64,000 nucleotides of DNA, taken from NCBI RefSeq assembly GCF_963678635.1, contig NC_087066.1, positions 21,051,996 to 21,115,995 of the forward strand. The letters run 5' to 3'. The stretch is from Symsagittifera roscoffensis. Its lineage: Eukaryota > Xenacoelomorpha > Acoela > Convolutidae. Below are positions 32,882-43,498 of the stretch, in pieces; within the stretch, counting starts at the first letter, position 1; each line of letters opens with the position of its first letter. The notes under the pieces were generated by a model, which saw only the letters and a program-made list of their open reading frames with translations, searched no databases and was not told where the DNA came from. A program made the translations under genes and the position numbers.

Positions 32882-32964
32882 AAAAAGTTGTTGTTTATTT
32901 TGACTTTTATCATACTGGTGAACTTGTTTTATTGAAAAATTATATATATTTCCTGATAATGGTT

Positions 32965-34674
32965 TCAGGTGTTTCCGTTGTTGATTATAAATTGGATAAA
33001 ATTTGAGAAGAATGGTGGTTGTTTGTTTAATCTTTGAAAAAATGTTGGAGCTGTATTTTTTGTTTTTGTGTACTTATCTTTGATTAGTATTTTACTATTT
33101 AGGATGTTGATTGTGGGTATATATTTAGATATAAATGGTATGCCAATGAGATTGTGCTTAATATCAGTAATATGAAATATTTGTTTAAATGGTTTGTTTA
33201 GAATTTTGTTTTGCTCCATTGTTCTCGTGGGGAGAAGGAATAATTGGATTTTTCCATAATTTACTAATGTTGATCCTTGTGCTGTTGCTAGTTTACTAGA
33301 GGTTGCAAGAGGCGTTAATTTTGGATGTAATGTTTTGATTTCATTCCATGTGGAAATATTAATTATGTTTGATTCTGCTCCTGAATGAATTAAAAAATCA
33401 ACTTCAAGATCTGGTGGTTGAAATTCTTTGTTTCTTGGGCTTTCTATGAGAAATGGTATTGTCCAGATTTTATCTCTGGGTTGTTTTTTCTGTATATTTT
33501 GATAAATATGATTTGTGTTTGAGTATTGTGTTTTACCTTTTTCATCGGGTTTAATTACCGTGTTAATTTCGTTTACTTCTTGTGCAGTTTGTGTAGTATC
33601 GGTGGGTCCAATATAGTAATTGTGAAGGAGTTCCAATTGATTTTCATATATATGTGATGTAAAAAGTTGTTCATATATGACAGGTTCATAGTCGTTTTTG
33701 ACTGTTATCATATTTACAGAGATGGTATTTTCTGTATCACAATTTATATGGTTGAGTTTTAGTTCGTTACTTCCTGTGTCATCAATACCTGGGGGGTCTG
33801 ATGTTGTTTCTTCATTTGTTTGCACTTGATTTATATGTCTTTGATGTTTTGGTGTGCTACTTCTGCATCGATGTTTAGAATTATGATAATGGTTATTATT
33901 CCTGTGTGGTGACTGGGAATAATTTCTATATCGATTATTGTAACTTGAATTTCGATTTTGTGAATTGTTCCGTGATCTGTTTTGATAATTATCATTTGAT
34001 CTGTGATAGTTTGATCTATTATATGAATTATTTTTTGATCGATTGTTCGGGTAATTCTGATTTCGATTGTTTGAATAACTTCTATTTCTATTATGTGAAT
34101 AGTTTCTATTTCTGCTGTATGATGAGTTTCGTGATTGATTATTGGAATAGTGTTTATTTCTTGGATTTGATTGGGAATTGGATCTAGAAACAAAATGTGT
34201 TGCATTGGATTTTGATCTTGAATAGTTATTTTGACTATTTGATCGGTTATAATTATTTCGTGAAGAATTTCGTGTATTTCTTCGTTCTGGTGATCTTCCT
34301 CTATAGCTTGAGTAATATGGTGATTGATTCTTTGTGTAATTGGTGTTGTTCAGAAGTGGTTTTCCTGAACTGTTATTACTACATATATTTTTGTTTGGTA
34401 GATTTTGATCTTTTTTCATGTATTGATAGAACGATTTAATTGGTTCTTTATGCTTTTGAGGTTTATTCTGATTGTCTTGTTGTTTTTGTCTACATTCGGA
34501 AATACTGTGTCCGTATCGTCGGCAATAATTACACAATTTTTTGAAGGATGATTTGCCTTTAAAATTTGGATGTTTTTCATAGATATTTAGTATTTCAGTG
34601 ATTTTTTCAATTAGGTCTGTATCTGATTCCTGTATGTTATTTATGTGTAGTGTTTGTTTCAATTCGATTAACAT
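32965..34674 (-). pseudogene. Nucleocapsid (CCHC) - N/S/R linker - protease, active site lost
   Basis: This is 569 codons. A CCHC knuckle C-x2-C-x4-H-x4-C lies at residues 48-61. Residues about 100-270 are an Asn/Ser/Arg/Tyr-rich repeat (units like NRNYSHNRNRSYSN). A retropepsin-like domain starts near residue 405: VDFLIHSGAESNI, and later HNLIGIPFISKY, the usual second half. The catalytic D-S/T-G is HSG here (His430, codon at 33385-33387), so the protease should be inactive. In Ty3-type elements Gag and protease are usually separated by a frameshift or stop, and here they share one frame. Confidence 0.88.
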
Positions 34675-35646
34675 ATTGTAGTTTTAGATTTTCTGTTTCT
34701 TCGAGTTTCATTGTGATTTCCGCTTGTTCTAGTTTATCTACTAGCTTTCGAAAATCTAAATCTGGTTCTCGAATTGAGGAAGGATGAAATGCTCTCTTTT
34801 TTATTGCTATTTTCCTTAATTGAGGTGTTAAGGTTATTATTAAAATTTCTGTCATTTTTGTAGTCAGTTTTTATAGTCATGTGTATTTAATGAATATGCT
34901 TTTCGAACTAGTATTACGATACGTACTGCTAATTTTTTGATAGTTTCATATGGTAATCTGCGAATTTCATTACATAAAGCTCTTTGGTGTTGTTTATTTC
35001 TTTCGGAGTCACATTTTTTTGAAAATTCTTGTGTAAATCTTTTCCAGTCTGATTTTATTTCTATAGGTAATACTGAAAACCATTTTTGAGCTGCGCTATC
35101 TAAGGTAGTTTGTATCAGTGCTTTGCGTCTATGTATCCAATTTTGATGTAGTGGCGTATTAATTGGTTCAGGTCCTATATTTAAAATTAAATTTGCTGTT
35201 ACTGCATTTAGATAATCTTCTACAGAATTTTCAGGGTCTGTTCCTGTGAATACCATCAGTGGTTTATTGGATATTATTGATGATCCACCCATGAGGTATG
35301 GATTCATTGTCATCTGTAGTGGTTCTGCGGCATTTGGCAATTGCGAAAAATTTGAAAGTTGATTTTTTGTTATTTCGTGTTGCTGAAGGTAATATGGAAG
35401 CGGTATTTCATTTTGCATTTGAGTTGGTTGATAAGAATGCATTGACATTGGATTTTGTGGTTGTATTGGTTGAAAAGATTGTGTGTTTAATGGGTTTTGT
35501 ATATGCATTTGTTGTGGATTTTGTACATCTGTTGGGTTTTGTGGGTAAATTTTTATATTTCGAGATGGTTGAGGTTGTCGTGGTCTTTGTGCGATATTCT
35601 TTAGTATATGGTGCAAAAATATCTGGTTGGTGATAATCATCTTCAT
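34637..35646 (-). pseudogene. Gag capsid region, frameshifted
   Basis: Capsid proteins assemble the particle. Frame 35646-34864 (260 codons) starts with a Pro/Gln/Met-rich stretch and then reads a Ty3-type capsid: LMVFTGTDPENSVEDYLNAV, SAAQKWFSVLP, DWKRFTQEFSKKCD. A frame change near 34860 leads to 34855-34637 (72 codons), which continues the capsid C-terminal domain (EPDLDFRKLVDKLEQAE). Another frame change (overlap 34637-34674) leads to the nucleocapsid. The identification is by domain order and the W/F-x-F spacing typical of retrotransposon Gag. Confidence 0.8.
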
Positions 35647-36490
35647 CGAATGATAAATAGTTTGTATTAAATGGTGTATGTTGGTAATTTTTATTTTGTT
35701 GCAAGAATGGGTAATTTTCAGTATAATCCTGTGTAGGTTGTGGAATATCTGGAAAATTTACTGAATTTGTCGATGTTTTCGGAAGATTCCAATAATGAGA
35801 ACATACGTGATTTAAATTTTGTGTGTTTTTTCGGGGAGGTTGATTTGTTCTTGGTTTGTGAGCATAATTATAATTGTGTTCTGCAAAGGTGTTTCTTGTG
35901 AATGATTTTCGTGTTTTTGACGGTTTTGTTATTGGTCTATACGTTTGATAATCCATATGTGAATATTTTGGAGCAACCGAAGGCTTAACGGTTGATTGTA
36001 AGGTTACTTGTGCCAGTGAAGTATTTGTATTTCTTGGTGTTGTCAAATTTGGGTGTATTGGTGAAATACTTTGTTGAGTAGTTGTTGTTGTTTGGACGAT
36101 TTCTTCATTTATGAAGTGTGATGGTGTTTGAATATCTTGTTGTGTAAGATTTCTAGTTCCATTAAGGTTTTCATTGTGTATGACGGTCAAATTTAAACTG
36201 TTATTTCGCGTATCAGGTAAAAATGTATTGTAGTTTAATGGTGTTGCATCAATGGTTATTGGTATTACTTTTACATAATCTCTGTGATAAGATATTGTAC
36301 TTATTGCTTGACTTGAGATAGCTTGTGGGATATTTATAAATGTAGGATGAGACCATTCAGGGTCCCAAACGTAGTTGATTGTTCTGAAAGGGCAGTGTCA
36401 TCATTTGTATTTTGAGGTCTGAAATTTTTTCTTGCTTGTGAAATTAAGTCTAAATTATGTGTGAAATAGTCGATTGTAAACCATGCTAAA
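35408..36490 (-). pseudogene. Low-complexity ORF upstream of capsid
   Basis: Frame 36190-35408 (260 codons) is Thr/Asn/Pro-rich. Open sequence continues upstream in the same frame to about 36400 (TINYVWDPEWSHPTFINIPQ, SYHRDYVKVIPITIDA), and a second frame covers about 36490-36390 (AWFTIDYFTHNLDL). It overlaps the capsid frame over 35408-35646, which suggests a frameshift near 35620. It is probably the N-terminal extension of Gag. No domain is recognised. Confidence 0.5.
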
Positions 36491-36498
36491 TTTTTTTG

Positions 36499-37475
36499 TT
36501 AATCATGGTTAGTGTGTTGTGAAACATCATCTTTTGTGAAATTTTCTTGAATTATATGTAGAAATGTTGAAAATAGTGCGATTTTATTTCGTACTTTTGT
36601 ATGTTTGGATGTTTCAGTTGGTGAGATACTTTGAAATTCTGTTTTTTCTAATATAGATATATCAGTATATATTATTGCAAAAACTTCTTTAGTGAATATG
36701 GAGTTTGCTCTTTGTGAATTATGATATTGAATGCTTTTGATATTTTCTAGGAATACTTTTGAAAATTGTAATTCAATATCATCTGTTTGAATTACATATT
36801 TACGATGGTCTGTATTGGGTGTGCTGAATTCTATGGTGTAGATTCCATATTGTTGTGTTAGGTTACATATGTCTTTCAAATAATTTACAATAATTTGTCT
36901 TTCGATTTTTACATCTGGGAATTCTGCTTTGCATGGACTGATTCCGGGTTCAAACAAATTTACGAGTAAGTTCTTGCAAAAATCATGTTGTCCTCTATCA
37001 TCGGGTGAATCTATAAGAAAGGGGTAAACTGCTTCGTCATCTGGACTATCGTCAATATATAGCTATCGATGTGTCTAATTGGTTGATTCCAATTATACAG
37101 GTGAACTGGTTTGTGTTTGTATTGCTTTTTTATTCTTCTTTTTCCTCTTTTTGATGAATTTGAAGTTGTTTCTGAGTCGGAAAAATATAATTGATCGTGA
37201 ATGGGTCAATTTTTATCAATTGATTCTTTTAATTTGTAGAGTTCATCTAAACTGCTGGCTTCTGATTCAGAAAATGCGTTTCTATTTTTTGAAAATCTTT
37301 TTCGTGTGATTTGTCTTTGTTTGTTTATAATTTTTCTTTTTATTGTTTGTCGTTTTGTTCTAATGCATCCAACTGTTTGTGTATGAGGTATGATTACAAG
37401 ATCGTATTTTTTGTTATCTATTTGCCAGTTGTGTAAAACGATTGTTTGCTTATTTCCTAAATTTTTGAATGACAT
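36499..37475 (-). pseudogene. Unrecognised 5' ORF region of the retroelement
   Basis: Frame 36957-36499 (152 codons) is part of a longer open reading without Met that reaches about 37190 (YFSDSETTSNSSKRGKRRIK, then VHLYNWNQPIRHIDSY). Frame 37475-37206 (89 codons, ATG) precedes it and is very basic (RTKRQTIKRKIINKQRQITRK) with an acidic Ser-rich tail. Together they lie at the position of a matrix or an additional ORF before the capsid. Mixed helical content and the absence of Cys clusters give no family. At least two frame changes break it. Confidence 0.5.
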
Positions 37476-38402
37476 CAGGTTTAGGATGAGGGATGCAAAA
37501 CGTTGTTAGTTATTTCTATTTTCTTAGACTGTTAATCCTTACGATTTTTTGGTTAGCTTAGCCTGGGTCTTTTTATTCAGGGTTGGAGAGAAAAGTATAT
37601 CGATTCCAAAAAATGATTTTTTACTTTCTCGTGGCTAGTCTAAGCTAAGGTGTTAACTTACTTAATCTTGCTTAGGGGTAGTGATTGTGTTCAAGGGTTG
37701 GAGAATAGTAAATCGATCCACAAGGTTCAGGTATAATTAGAACGCAAGTAGTTCATTAGATACTATTTTAAACTTCCTAAGTCTAAGATCTATCCTGGGT
37801 CTGGTAAGAGGAGGGTTCAAGTGAAGGATGAATAACCGAAGTTCTTCACTGTTTATCTTAATTTGAATGGTTAGTTTTATTTAAAAATTTCTATTAGTCT
37901 TGGGTCTTTTGGAAGGGTTGGATACTGAATCGACGTTTGAGGTCGTTAGACACTTGCTAAGTGGGTGGGAGAGAACAAAATTGTTCTTTTTGATCCAAAG
38001 ATAGGCCTTGATGATCAGGTTTTAAATTTAGTGAAATAAAAAATTAATTAAGATCCAAGGATAAGCCTTGATGATCTGAATTTTAAAATTAAGTGAATTT
38101 AAGTTTAAAATGGGTTTAACTTTATTTAAGAAAAAGATTTAGTTCTTTAATGATATTAGTGAGCTTGTGATTGCTGTTTTGTTTAGGTGATGAAGCTGGG
38201 ACAACAGATGATTTATTATTACTACAAATTTATTGTCATGCTACTAATTTTTATTTTCATTTTCAATAAATATTTTTCAAATATGTTTTATATAATACTG
38301 CAGAAATTAAGAAAACGATCTGAGATCTTTTTATCAATCGTTATTGTACATTAATAATTTTGTTTAGCGCCTGAAATGATCATGAAGATTGACTTCAAAA
38401 TT
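37476..38402 (-). repeat. Retroelement leader with repeated motifs
   Basis: This non-coding leader lies between the first ORF region and the frame at 38403. GATCCAA-GATA-GCCTTGATGATC occurs at about 37998 and 38050. GGGTTGGA-A followed by ATCGA recurs near 37583, 37698 and 37915. No frame is open. Such leaders often carry packaging signals, but that is inference. Confidence 0.6.
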
Positions 38403-38672
38403 TTATGTTTGCAAGTGAAAGTCTAAATTCATTGCTAATAAGATTCTAAATACAAAAGTTTGTGTTGGCTTTTGCCGTACAATCATAAAACTAAATGGTA
38501 AGTTTCTACTTTGTCGTATGTCGTCTGTTGTCCGAGGTCTTCTTCCAATTCCGGTTAGTTCTATTATTGTTCGGAATATCGGCTCTGATCTATTGAGTCG
38601 TAGAGACATTTCAATTAAATTATTATCGTATGACATTTTTTTTCTGTACGGTGTAGCTAAAATTTCGAACAT
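38403..38672 (-). CDS. 89-codon frame that starts inside the LTR
   Basis: An ATG inside the 5' LTR (38672) opens a frame that crosses the LTR end and continues 80 codons into the leader. A second ATG lies just after the LTR. The sequence after the border (SEPIFRTIIELTGIGRRPRT and onward) is not low-complexity and is Arg-rich. The product could be a leader peptide or a first coding exon. No family is recognised. Confidence 0.35.
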   Translation of the reverse strand: MFEILATPYRKKMSYDNNLIEMSLRLNRSEPIFRTIIELTGIGRRPRTTDDIRQSRNLPFSFMIVRQKPTQTFVFRILLAMNLDFHLQT

Positions 38673-39029
38673 CCTAAATCCACATCAAAAAGTCTAATCA
38701 TAAAGAACTCGAACTTAAAAGAATTTGTAAATAGAATAATTAATCATTCGAGATTTATTAATCATTTGAGAATAAATTGTATGCATGGAGTTGTTTATTA
38801 AAAACTTTTTCTAGCACTTAGGGTTCGTTCCACTTGAGTTCAACAAGTAAAGAAATTCAAAGCAAAATTAACTTGCGTCAAGATGGTCAAAACATATCGA
38901 GCTTGGTTCGAGAATGACAAAATATACCATGTCGAAGCATCAGTCGCAAATCCTCGTCGCGGAAAAATCTCTTTCGGTCGAGCCGGTCCCTGATATTTTT
39001 TGGCGGCGTCGCGGTTTTTTTATTCGTTC

Positions 39030-39201
39030 GCGCCAGTTGCGGCTAAAATTCCTTCGATTGCGCGGGTCGCAGTTAATTTCAATGGTTTGCGCCGGTCGGA
39101 TAACTTCCCCTCGGTCGCGTCTGTTTCGGTTAATTGTCCATCAGTCGCAGCGGGCGCTGTCAATTTTCCTTTCGTCGCGCTGGTCGCGGACGCACTGCTG
39201 G
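39030..39201 (-). repeat. 30-bp minisatellite, 5' LTR copy
   Basis: This is identical in layout to 20709-20880, with the same six degenerate units, so it predates this insertion. Confidence 0.8.
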
Positions 39202-39812
39202 TCTGCCAAGTCTGGAAAACCACAAAATTGATCCGGGAGGCTATTTGAGCTCACGAGATAGAAAAAAAAACAGATACGCTTTAGTCATGAACTCAATTTG
39301 ATATCAGGTCTCTTTAACTTCACCATATGGTACCTAGCAACCAACGGCCACCTCCAAAAAGAACTATTTTGTTTATATGAAACTCGATAGAAAGTTGCTG
39401 AAATCTTTTAGAGGGAGGGTCGCATTGATATTCTAGGCAGCTTTGGAAAAGATTAATTGCAGATAATGACTTATCTTGTACCTTTTCTTTAAAAATAAAA
39501 AATAATTTGTGTCATTTTTGCAGTCTAATGCCTACAGTTGCTTCTTGAGTTATGACCGATGTGGTTAACTCATAGAGTAATTTCGAATAGGGTACACCGT
39601 CTGCTCGTCACGCTATCTTATTTTCGGCCGGATAGATTCGTGCAACTTCTTAGTCTACTACCGATCCTAATCTTACTCTTATACTTTCTAGTCTCAGGGT
39701 GTTTAACTAGTCTCTGCTAGGCTCAATAGATCTAGGGTATACTGGTTCATTGCGGCTGCTGAAGTTCTCTTGGAGAGGCAACTAATTTCTAAGTTAAATT
39801 CAAATCTCTCTG

Positions 39813-39840
39813 GTGCTGAAATTACAAGTAATTTCAGCAC
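39813..39840 (-). promoter_or_regulatory. Perfect LTR palindrome, 5' LTR copy
   Basis: This is identical to 21491-21518 (13-bp arms, AA loop). Confidence 0.8.
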
Positions 39841-39886
39841 TTACAAATAAGTGGGTTGTTAGTTAAATGGATTATGATTGGTTAAT

Positions 39887-40086
39887 NNNNNNNNNNNNNN
39901 NNNNNNNNNNNNNNNNNNNNNNNNNNNNNNNNNNNNNNNNNNNNNNNNNNNNNNNNNNNNNNNNNNNNNNNNNNNNNNNNNNNNNNNNNNNNNNNNNNNN
40001 NNNNNNNNNNNNNNNNNNNNNNNNNNNNNNNNNNNNNNNNNNNNNNNNNNNNNNNNNNNNNNNNNNNNNNNNNNNNNNNNNNNNNN
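39887..40086. other. Assembly gap (200 N)
   Basis: There are exactly 200 N, probably a gap of arbitrary size. It hides the outer end of the 5' LTR and any target-site duplication. Frames reported across it are meaningless. Confidence 0.98.
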
Positions 40087-40171
40087 AGTTGAAACATAGG
40101 TTGAGCAGATTTTTTTGAAATTCTAGGTAAATTTTCCGATTGTGACCAGTTATTCACGCCCTAAACACTTC

Positions 40172-40330
40172 CGCCCCAGAAACCCAGTCATTTCCGCCCC
40201 AGTCATTTCCCCCAAAAGCAGTCATTTTAGGAATTGATTGTTTTTGGGGTGGAAATGATTGGAGTGGAAATGATTGGGTTATTGGGGCGTAACTGACTGG
40301 AGCTGAATTGACTGGGTTGGAAATGACTGA
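40172..40330 (+). repeat. Fold-back element built of CAGTCATTTCC-type units
   Basis: The left arm 40172-40230 and right arm 40233-40289 are imperfect reverse complements (CGCCCCAGAAACCCAGTCAT against ATGATTGGGTTATTGGGGCG) with a loop of a few bases. Each arm repeats CAGTCATTTCCGCCCC-like units, and direct units continue to 40330 (AACTGACTGGAGC, AATTGACTGGG, AATGACTGAGAG). Confidence 0.85.
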
Positions 40331-40669
40331 GAGCCGTGTCCGAAACTGTTTATTTATCTTTTCTATAACATTGAAGATCATTTGAAGTTTTCGTACTGTT
40401 TCACCAAATCGACTATACCAAAGAAATTTGAACGAAAAAAAGAAAAAAATTTATAAAGGCGCAATAGAAACTGTCTCACTATCTGAGTTATTTGATTGAT
40501 ATTGATAGCTATAAAAATCTGATCAAAAAATTTAAATTTTCAGGGTCAGTTTTGAAATTGAATCTTATGTCAGATGTATTTCACTGAGAGGCCAAAAAAG
40601 TCCTTTGAACAGTTTTTTGAGCAACCACAGCCGACAGTAAAACGAGAAAGCTATTTTGAGAAAGCTATT

Positions 40670-41005
40670 TTGCAAAAATCCCGAGACAATCGAAACATGC
40701 CGTTTTTTGGTCGAGAAATTCGAAACATTTATATGCGGAGTTGAACAAATAAAAGTAAAAATATCGGTCGAGACAGTCGAGAAAGTCGAAACATATCGAA
40801 TTTTGGCCGAAAAATTCGAAAAGTATCTGAACTGGTTCGAAAAAAATCGAACACTGTTTGTATTGGGTCGAGATAGTCGAAACATACGAAAAATTGTTCG
40901 CGAATGTCAAAAAAATAAAGTTAGGTCAAAACAACCGAAAAAAAAAATAAAATGGTAGAGAGGGTCAAAACATACCAATTTTTGGCCGAGAAAGCCGAAG
41001 CATAA
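40670..41005 (+). repeat. GGTCGAGA / TCGAAACAT minisatellite
   Basis: Degenerate units carry GGTCGAGA-A, GTCGAAACAT and TTTTGGCCGA motifs (40700-40720, 40765-40800, 40865-40885, 40965-41000). The 100- to 106-codon frames on both strands here are products of the repeat. Similar motifs (GGTCAAAACATATCGAG, GGTTCGAGAATG, TGTCGAAGCAT) occur in the LTRs at 20561-20615 and 38883-38940. Confidence 0.7.
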
Positions 41006-42809
41006 ACTGAGCACCTCGACACGGGCAATAATTGGAAACGTCGCAAGGCAAAAGTTCATCTACTGAATCTTTGGAGCTCTGTAAGATTTCAATTCATGCT
41101 AATTTAATTAGTATGCAGATGTTGTTGTTAGTGACAAAGATGCATTTCACTTTTTTTTAGTTTCATATTAAGAGAAGGAACTTTATAAAACACATCAGTA
41201 ACGTGCTTTTCAGTGCCAAAATGGTTTTCAAAATAAAAAAAAAACTGAAAATCATTTTTAGTTCCAAAAATCTAAAACTTGGTTACGTTTCATCAAAACC
41301 CAGCAACGTTATCAGTCAGGTTTAAATTTTACCTAAACATAATGCTGATGACATTGAATAGAAACTGATTTTGCTGACTGAAATCATTGTAAGGTGAGAC
41401 TATGATATAGCTTGATCATCTATCTCATCTGTTTATAGTTTACATTTTAAATGAGAGTTAATTTTAATGTAATTTTATGGTCGAATTGAAATAATTGCCT
41501 TTTTTACAAGTTATCGCCACCAAAAAACCGTGAACACTAAACTACAGAGTAAAGTGCGGAAAATATCGAGCAAATTTAAACAAAATCTCAAATTTCAAAC
41601 GCGTTTTTCTCAGTTGGGCCAATATTAAGCAAAGGGAGGTGAGCAAAAGTTGTTTAAAATTTTACCAGATTTAGATAAAGCCAGTGTTTTTTTTTCGAAA
41701 CTTTCAGCCAAAATGCTGGGCATGTTTTGATCATTTAAAAAAATTGACAAGAAGAAAAGCGGAGTGCTCTTCTTGATCTGGATATTCATTTCCTCGCTGC
41801 TATACGTATGAAAACTACAATAGAGACACTTCAAAACTCCACAGGTTTTGCGATGTTTTGTTGCTTGATGTAATCTTTGCGCGATGTCATCTTTGCCACA
41901 CTCATGACAGACAACTCTTTAATTAAACAATAAGTTGAAATAACTGACGAAATGGAAGATTTGAAAAATCCCAAAAAAGTTAGTGGATATTTACTTTGAA
42001 ATGTCCCAAAATTTGATTGAAAATGAAAGAAATTTGTTGGGTTTTAACCGATTGTTTTGAACATAAAAAATATTAAAGTAGGAAAGTTTCTGCGAGGTGT
42101 TGCTAAAAAAAATCAACCAATCAGAATCAAGGTTTGTTTGTTAGTGAAGTTTCATCAGTTTCGATATCAACTAATCTTAGTCAAAATTTTTTAATCTAAT
42201 TTTTGTTACCTTCTTTGGTGTTAATCTTGATTAATTTGAAAGTAAGATTGTTTTGATGTCAACCAATCGAGCATTCCTACCACGACAAAATTTGTGTTAT
42301 TCACAAATAACCAGAATTGTGTATTTACAAGTTTTTTTAATACTTTCCAGATCAGACAAAAACTATTCGCGAAAGAATATAACAAATCAATTAATCATAT
42401 TAATTTCATCAAAGTCTTCTCTAAACCCATTTTTTATACTAAATTCCACACTAATTTCAACACCCAGGAGCTGCTGATCATTTTGATTCTTTTGAACGTG
42501 TATGTTTTAAATTACTTCCTCCACACTCTAAACTAAGTTCTATACTCTGAAACTAAATTTGAAATTATCTGATTCGTTCAATTTCTCAACAGTGAAAAAA
42601 AACATTATCATCAGAGCAACACAGGCAAGCACCAAATTTTTTTTTAAAATTAAATCAATGATCAAAAGTTTTAGAATGAATCTAGAATTAGTATTAGCAT
42701 CAATTTCAGAACAGTAATCAAATTGATGTTCTGTGTCTTCAATTTGTTTTTTATAGATTTTTCCTTTGGTTTGATTGATACTGATTCACCACTCTATCTG
42801 AGTCATCTC
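41006..42809. other. No recognisable gene
   Basis: This is AT-rich sequence. Short frames (41625-41834 minus, 42253-42536 plus) have no recognisable domain and no counterpart elsewhere in the window. Confidence 0.45.
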
Positions 42810-43498
42810 TTCTAAAACAAAACATTGTCTATAAACCTTTTATTGCTCTATATGAAATCTCCTTTTCATCTATTTTATACAAAAGTATAATTTTCGCTGT
42901 GTATCTAAACATAAAAAATTGATACGATCTCCATCACTCCTCTAAACGTGTTGTTTTTGTATAATAAATTAGGTTTTATATCTGATGAGTGTTTTTTACC
43001 GACATTTAAAATGATTTTGTATTAACATTTCTCAATCAAACGTGAAAACAACAAGGTTTTTGAAGAAACATTTTTCGAATCATTGTATCCGTTTCCAGCT
43101 GATTTTATCAACAATCGCAACAATTGCTTTTTTGTTGCTTAGCGAAAATGTTTCTTTTTAACAATTGCAAGTAATTAATGAAAGTCGCAAACAAAAGAAA
43201 AAAAATTTCTTTAACAAAAAGAGAAATTCCCGTTGTTAAAAAATCACACATACTTTTGCTTACCTTAAAAATGATGAATTTTTCTTACTTATATTGCTTC
43301 TTTGCTGAAGGCAGACAACGTCTGAATAAATTGCGAGCAAGAACAACGTAAAATCAACTGAGTTTTGGAATGGATTAATAAATCTAATAATCAGTAAATA
43401 GTTTTCAACCAAATTAGTTTTGAACCAAAAAAATTCAATTAAAGAACATACAAAACATCAAAATACATAACACTTTTTAAATTTTTTTCTTTCAAACA

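Larger units (their letters stand above)
20323..39886 (-). mobile_element. Large env-bearing Ty3-type LTR retroelement (about 19.6 kb)
   Basis: The element lies between two direct LTR copies and is read on the minus strand. The sense order is LTR, repeated leader, unknown ORF region, capsid, CCHC, protease, RT, partial RNase H, integrase (domain order protease-RT-RNase H-integrase, as in Ty3/gypsy), small membrane ORF, Pro/Ser/Thr-rich ORFs, envelope-like protein, an extra ORF, 3' region, LTR. The 19.6-kb length is far above the usual 5-9 kb of this group. Across 23-37 kb the plus strand is strikingly T/G-rich, so the coding strand is A/C-rich, which helps to define the element. Many frames are broken. 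The outer end of the 5' LTR is hidden in the assembly gap, so target-site duplication cannot be tested. Confidence 0.9.
38645..39886 (-). repeat. 5' LTR (outer end in the gap)
   Basis: This is a direct repeat of 20323-21584 with five substitutions and two homopolymer indels. By comparison with the other LTR about 87 more bases should follow, within the 200-N gap. In the sense direction the LTR is followed by GAAAAAAAATGTCATACG, which shows no clear tRNA-complementary TGG-type primer-binding site. Confidence 0.9.

Noticed and set aside
33906-34187. Tyr/Phe/Asn-rich ORFs opposite and beside the nucleocapsid-protease ORF (33831-34439)
   Set aside because: They are shadows of the Asn/Ser/Arg repeat. 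The frame with CCHC and protease motifs is the real one.
39867-40157. ORFs spanning the N gap
   Set aside because: They consist almost entirely of N.
40656-40958. 100-codon ORF with repeated VEKVETYR-type motifs as a coiled-coil protein
   Set aside because: It is a product of the GTCGAAACAT minisatellite. Frames are open on both strands for the same reason.
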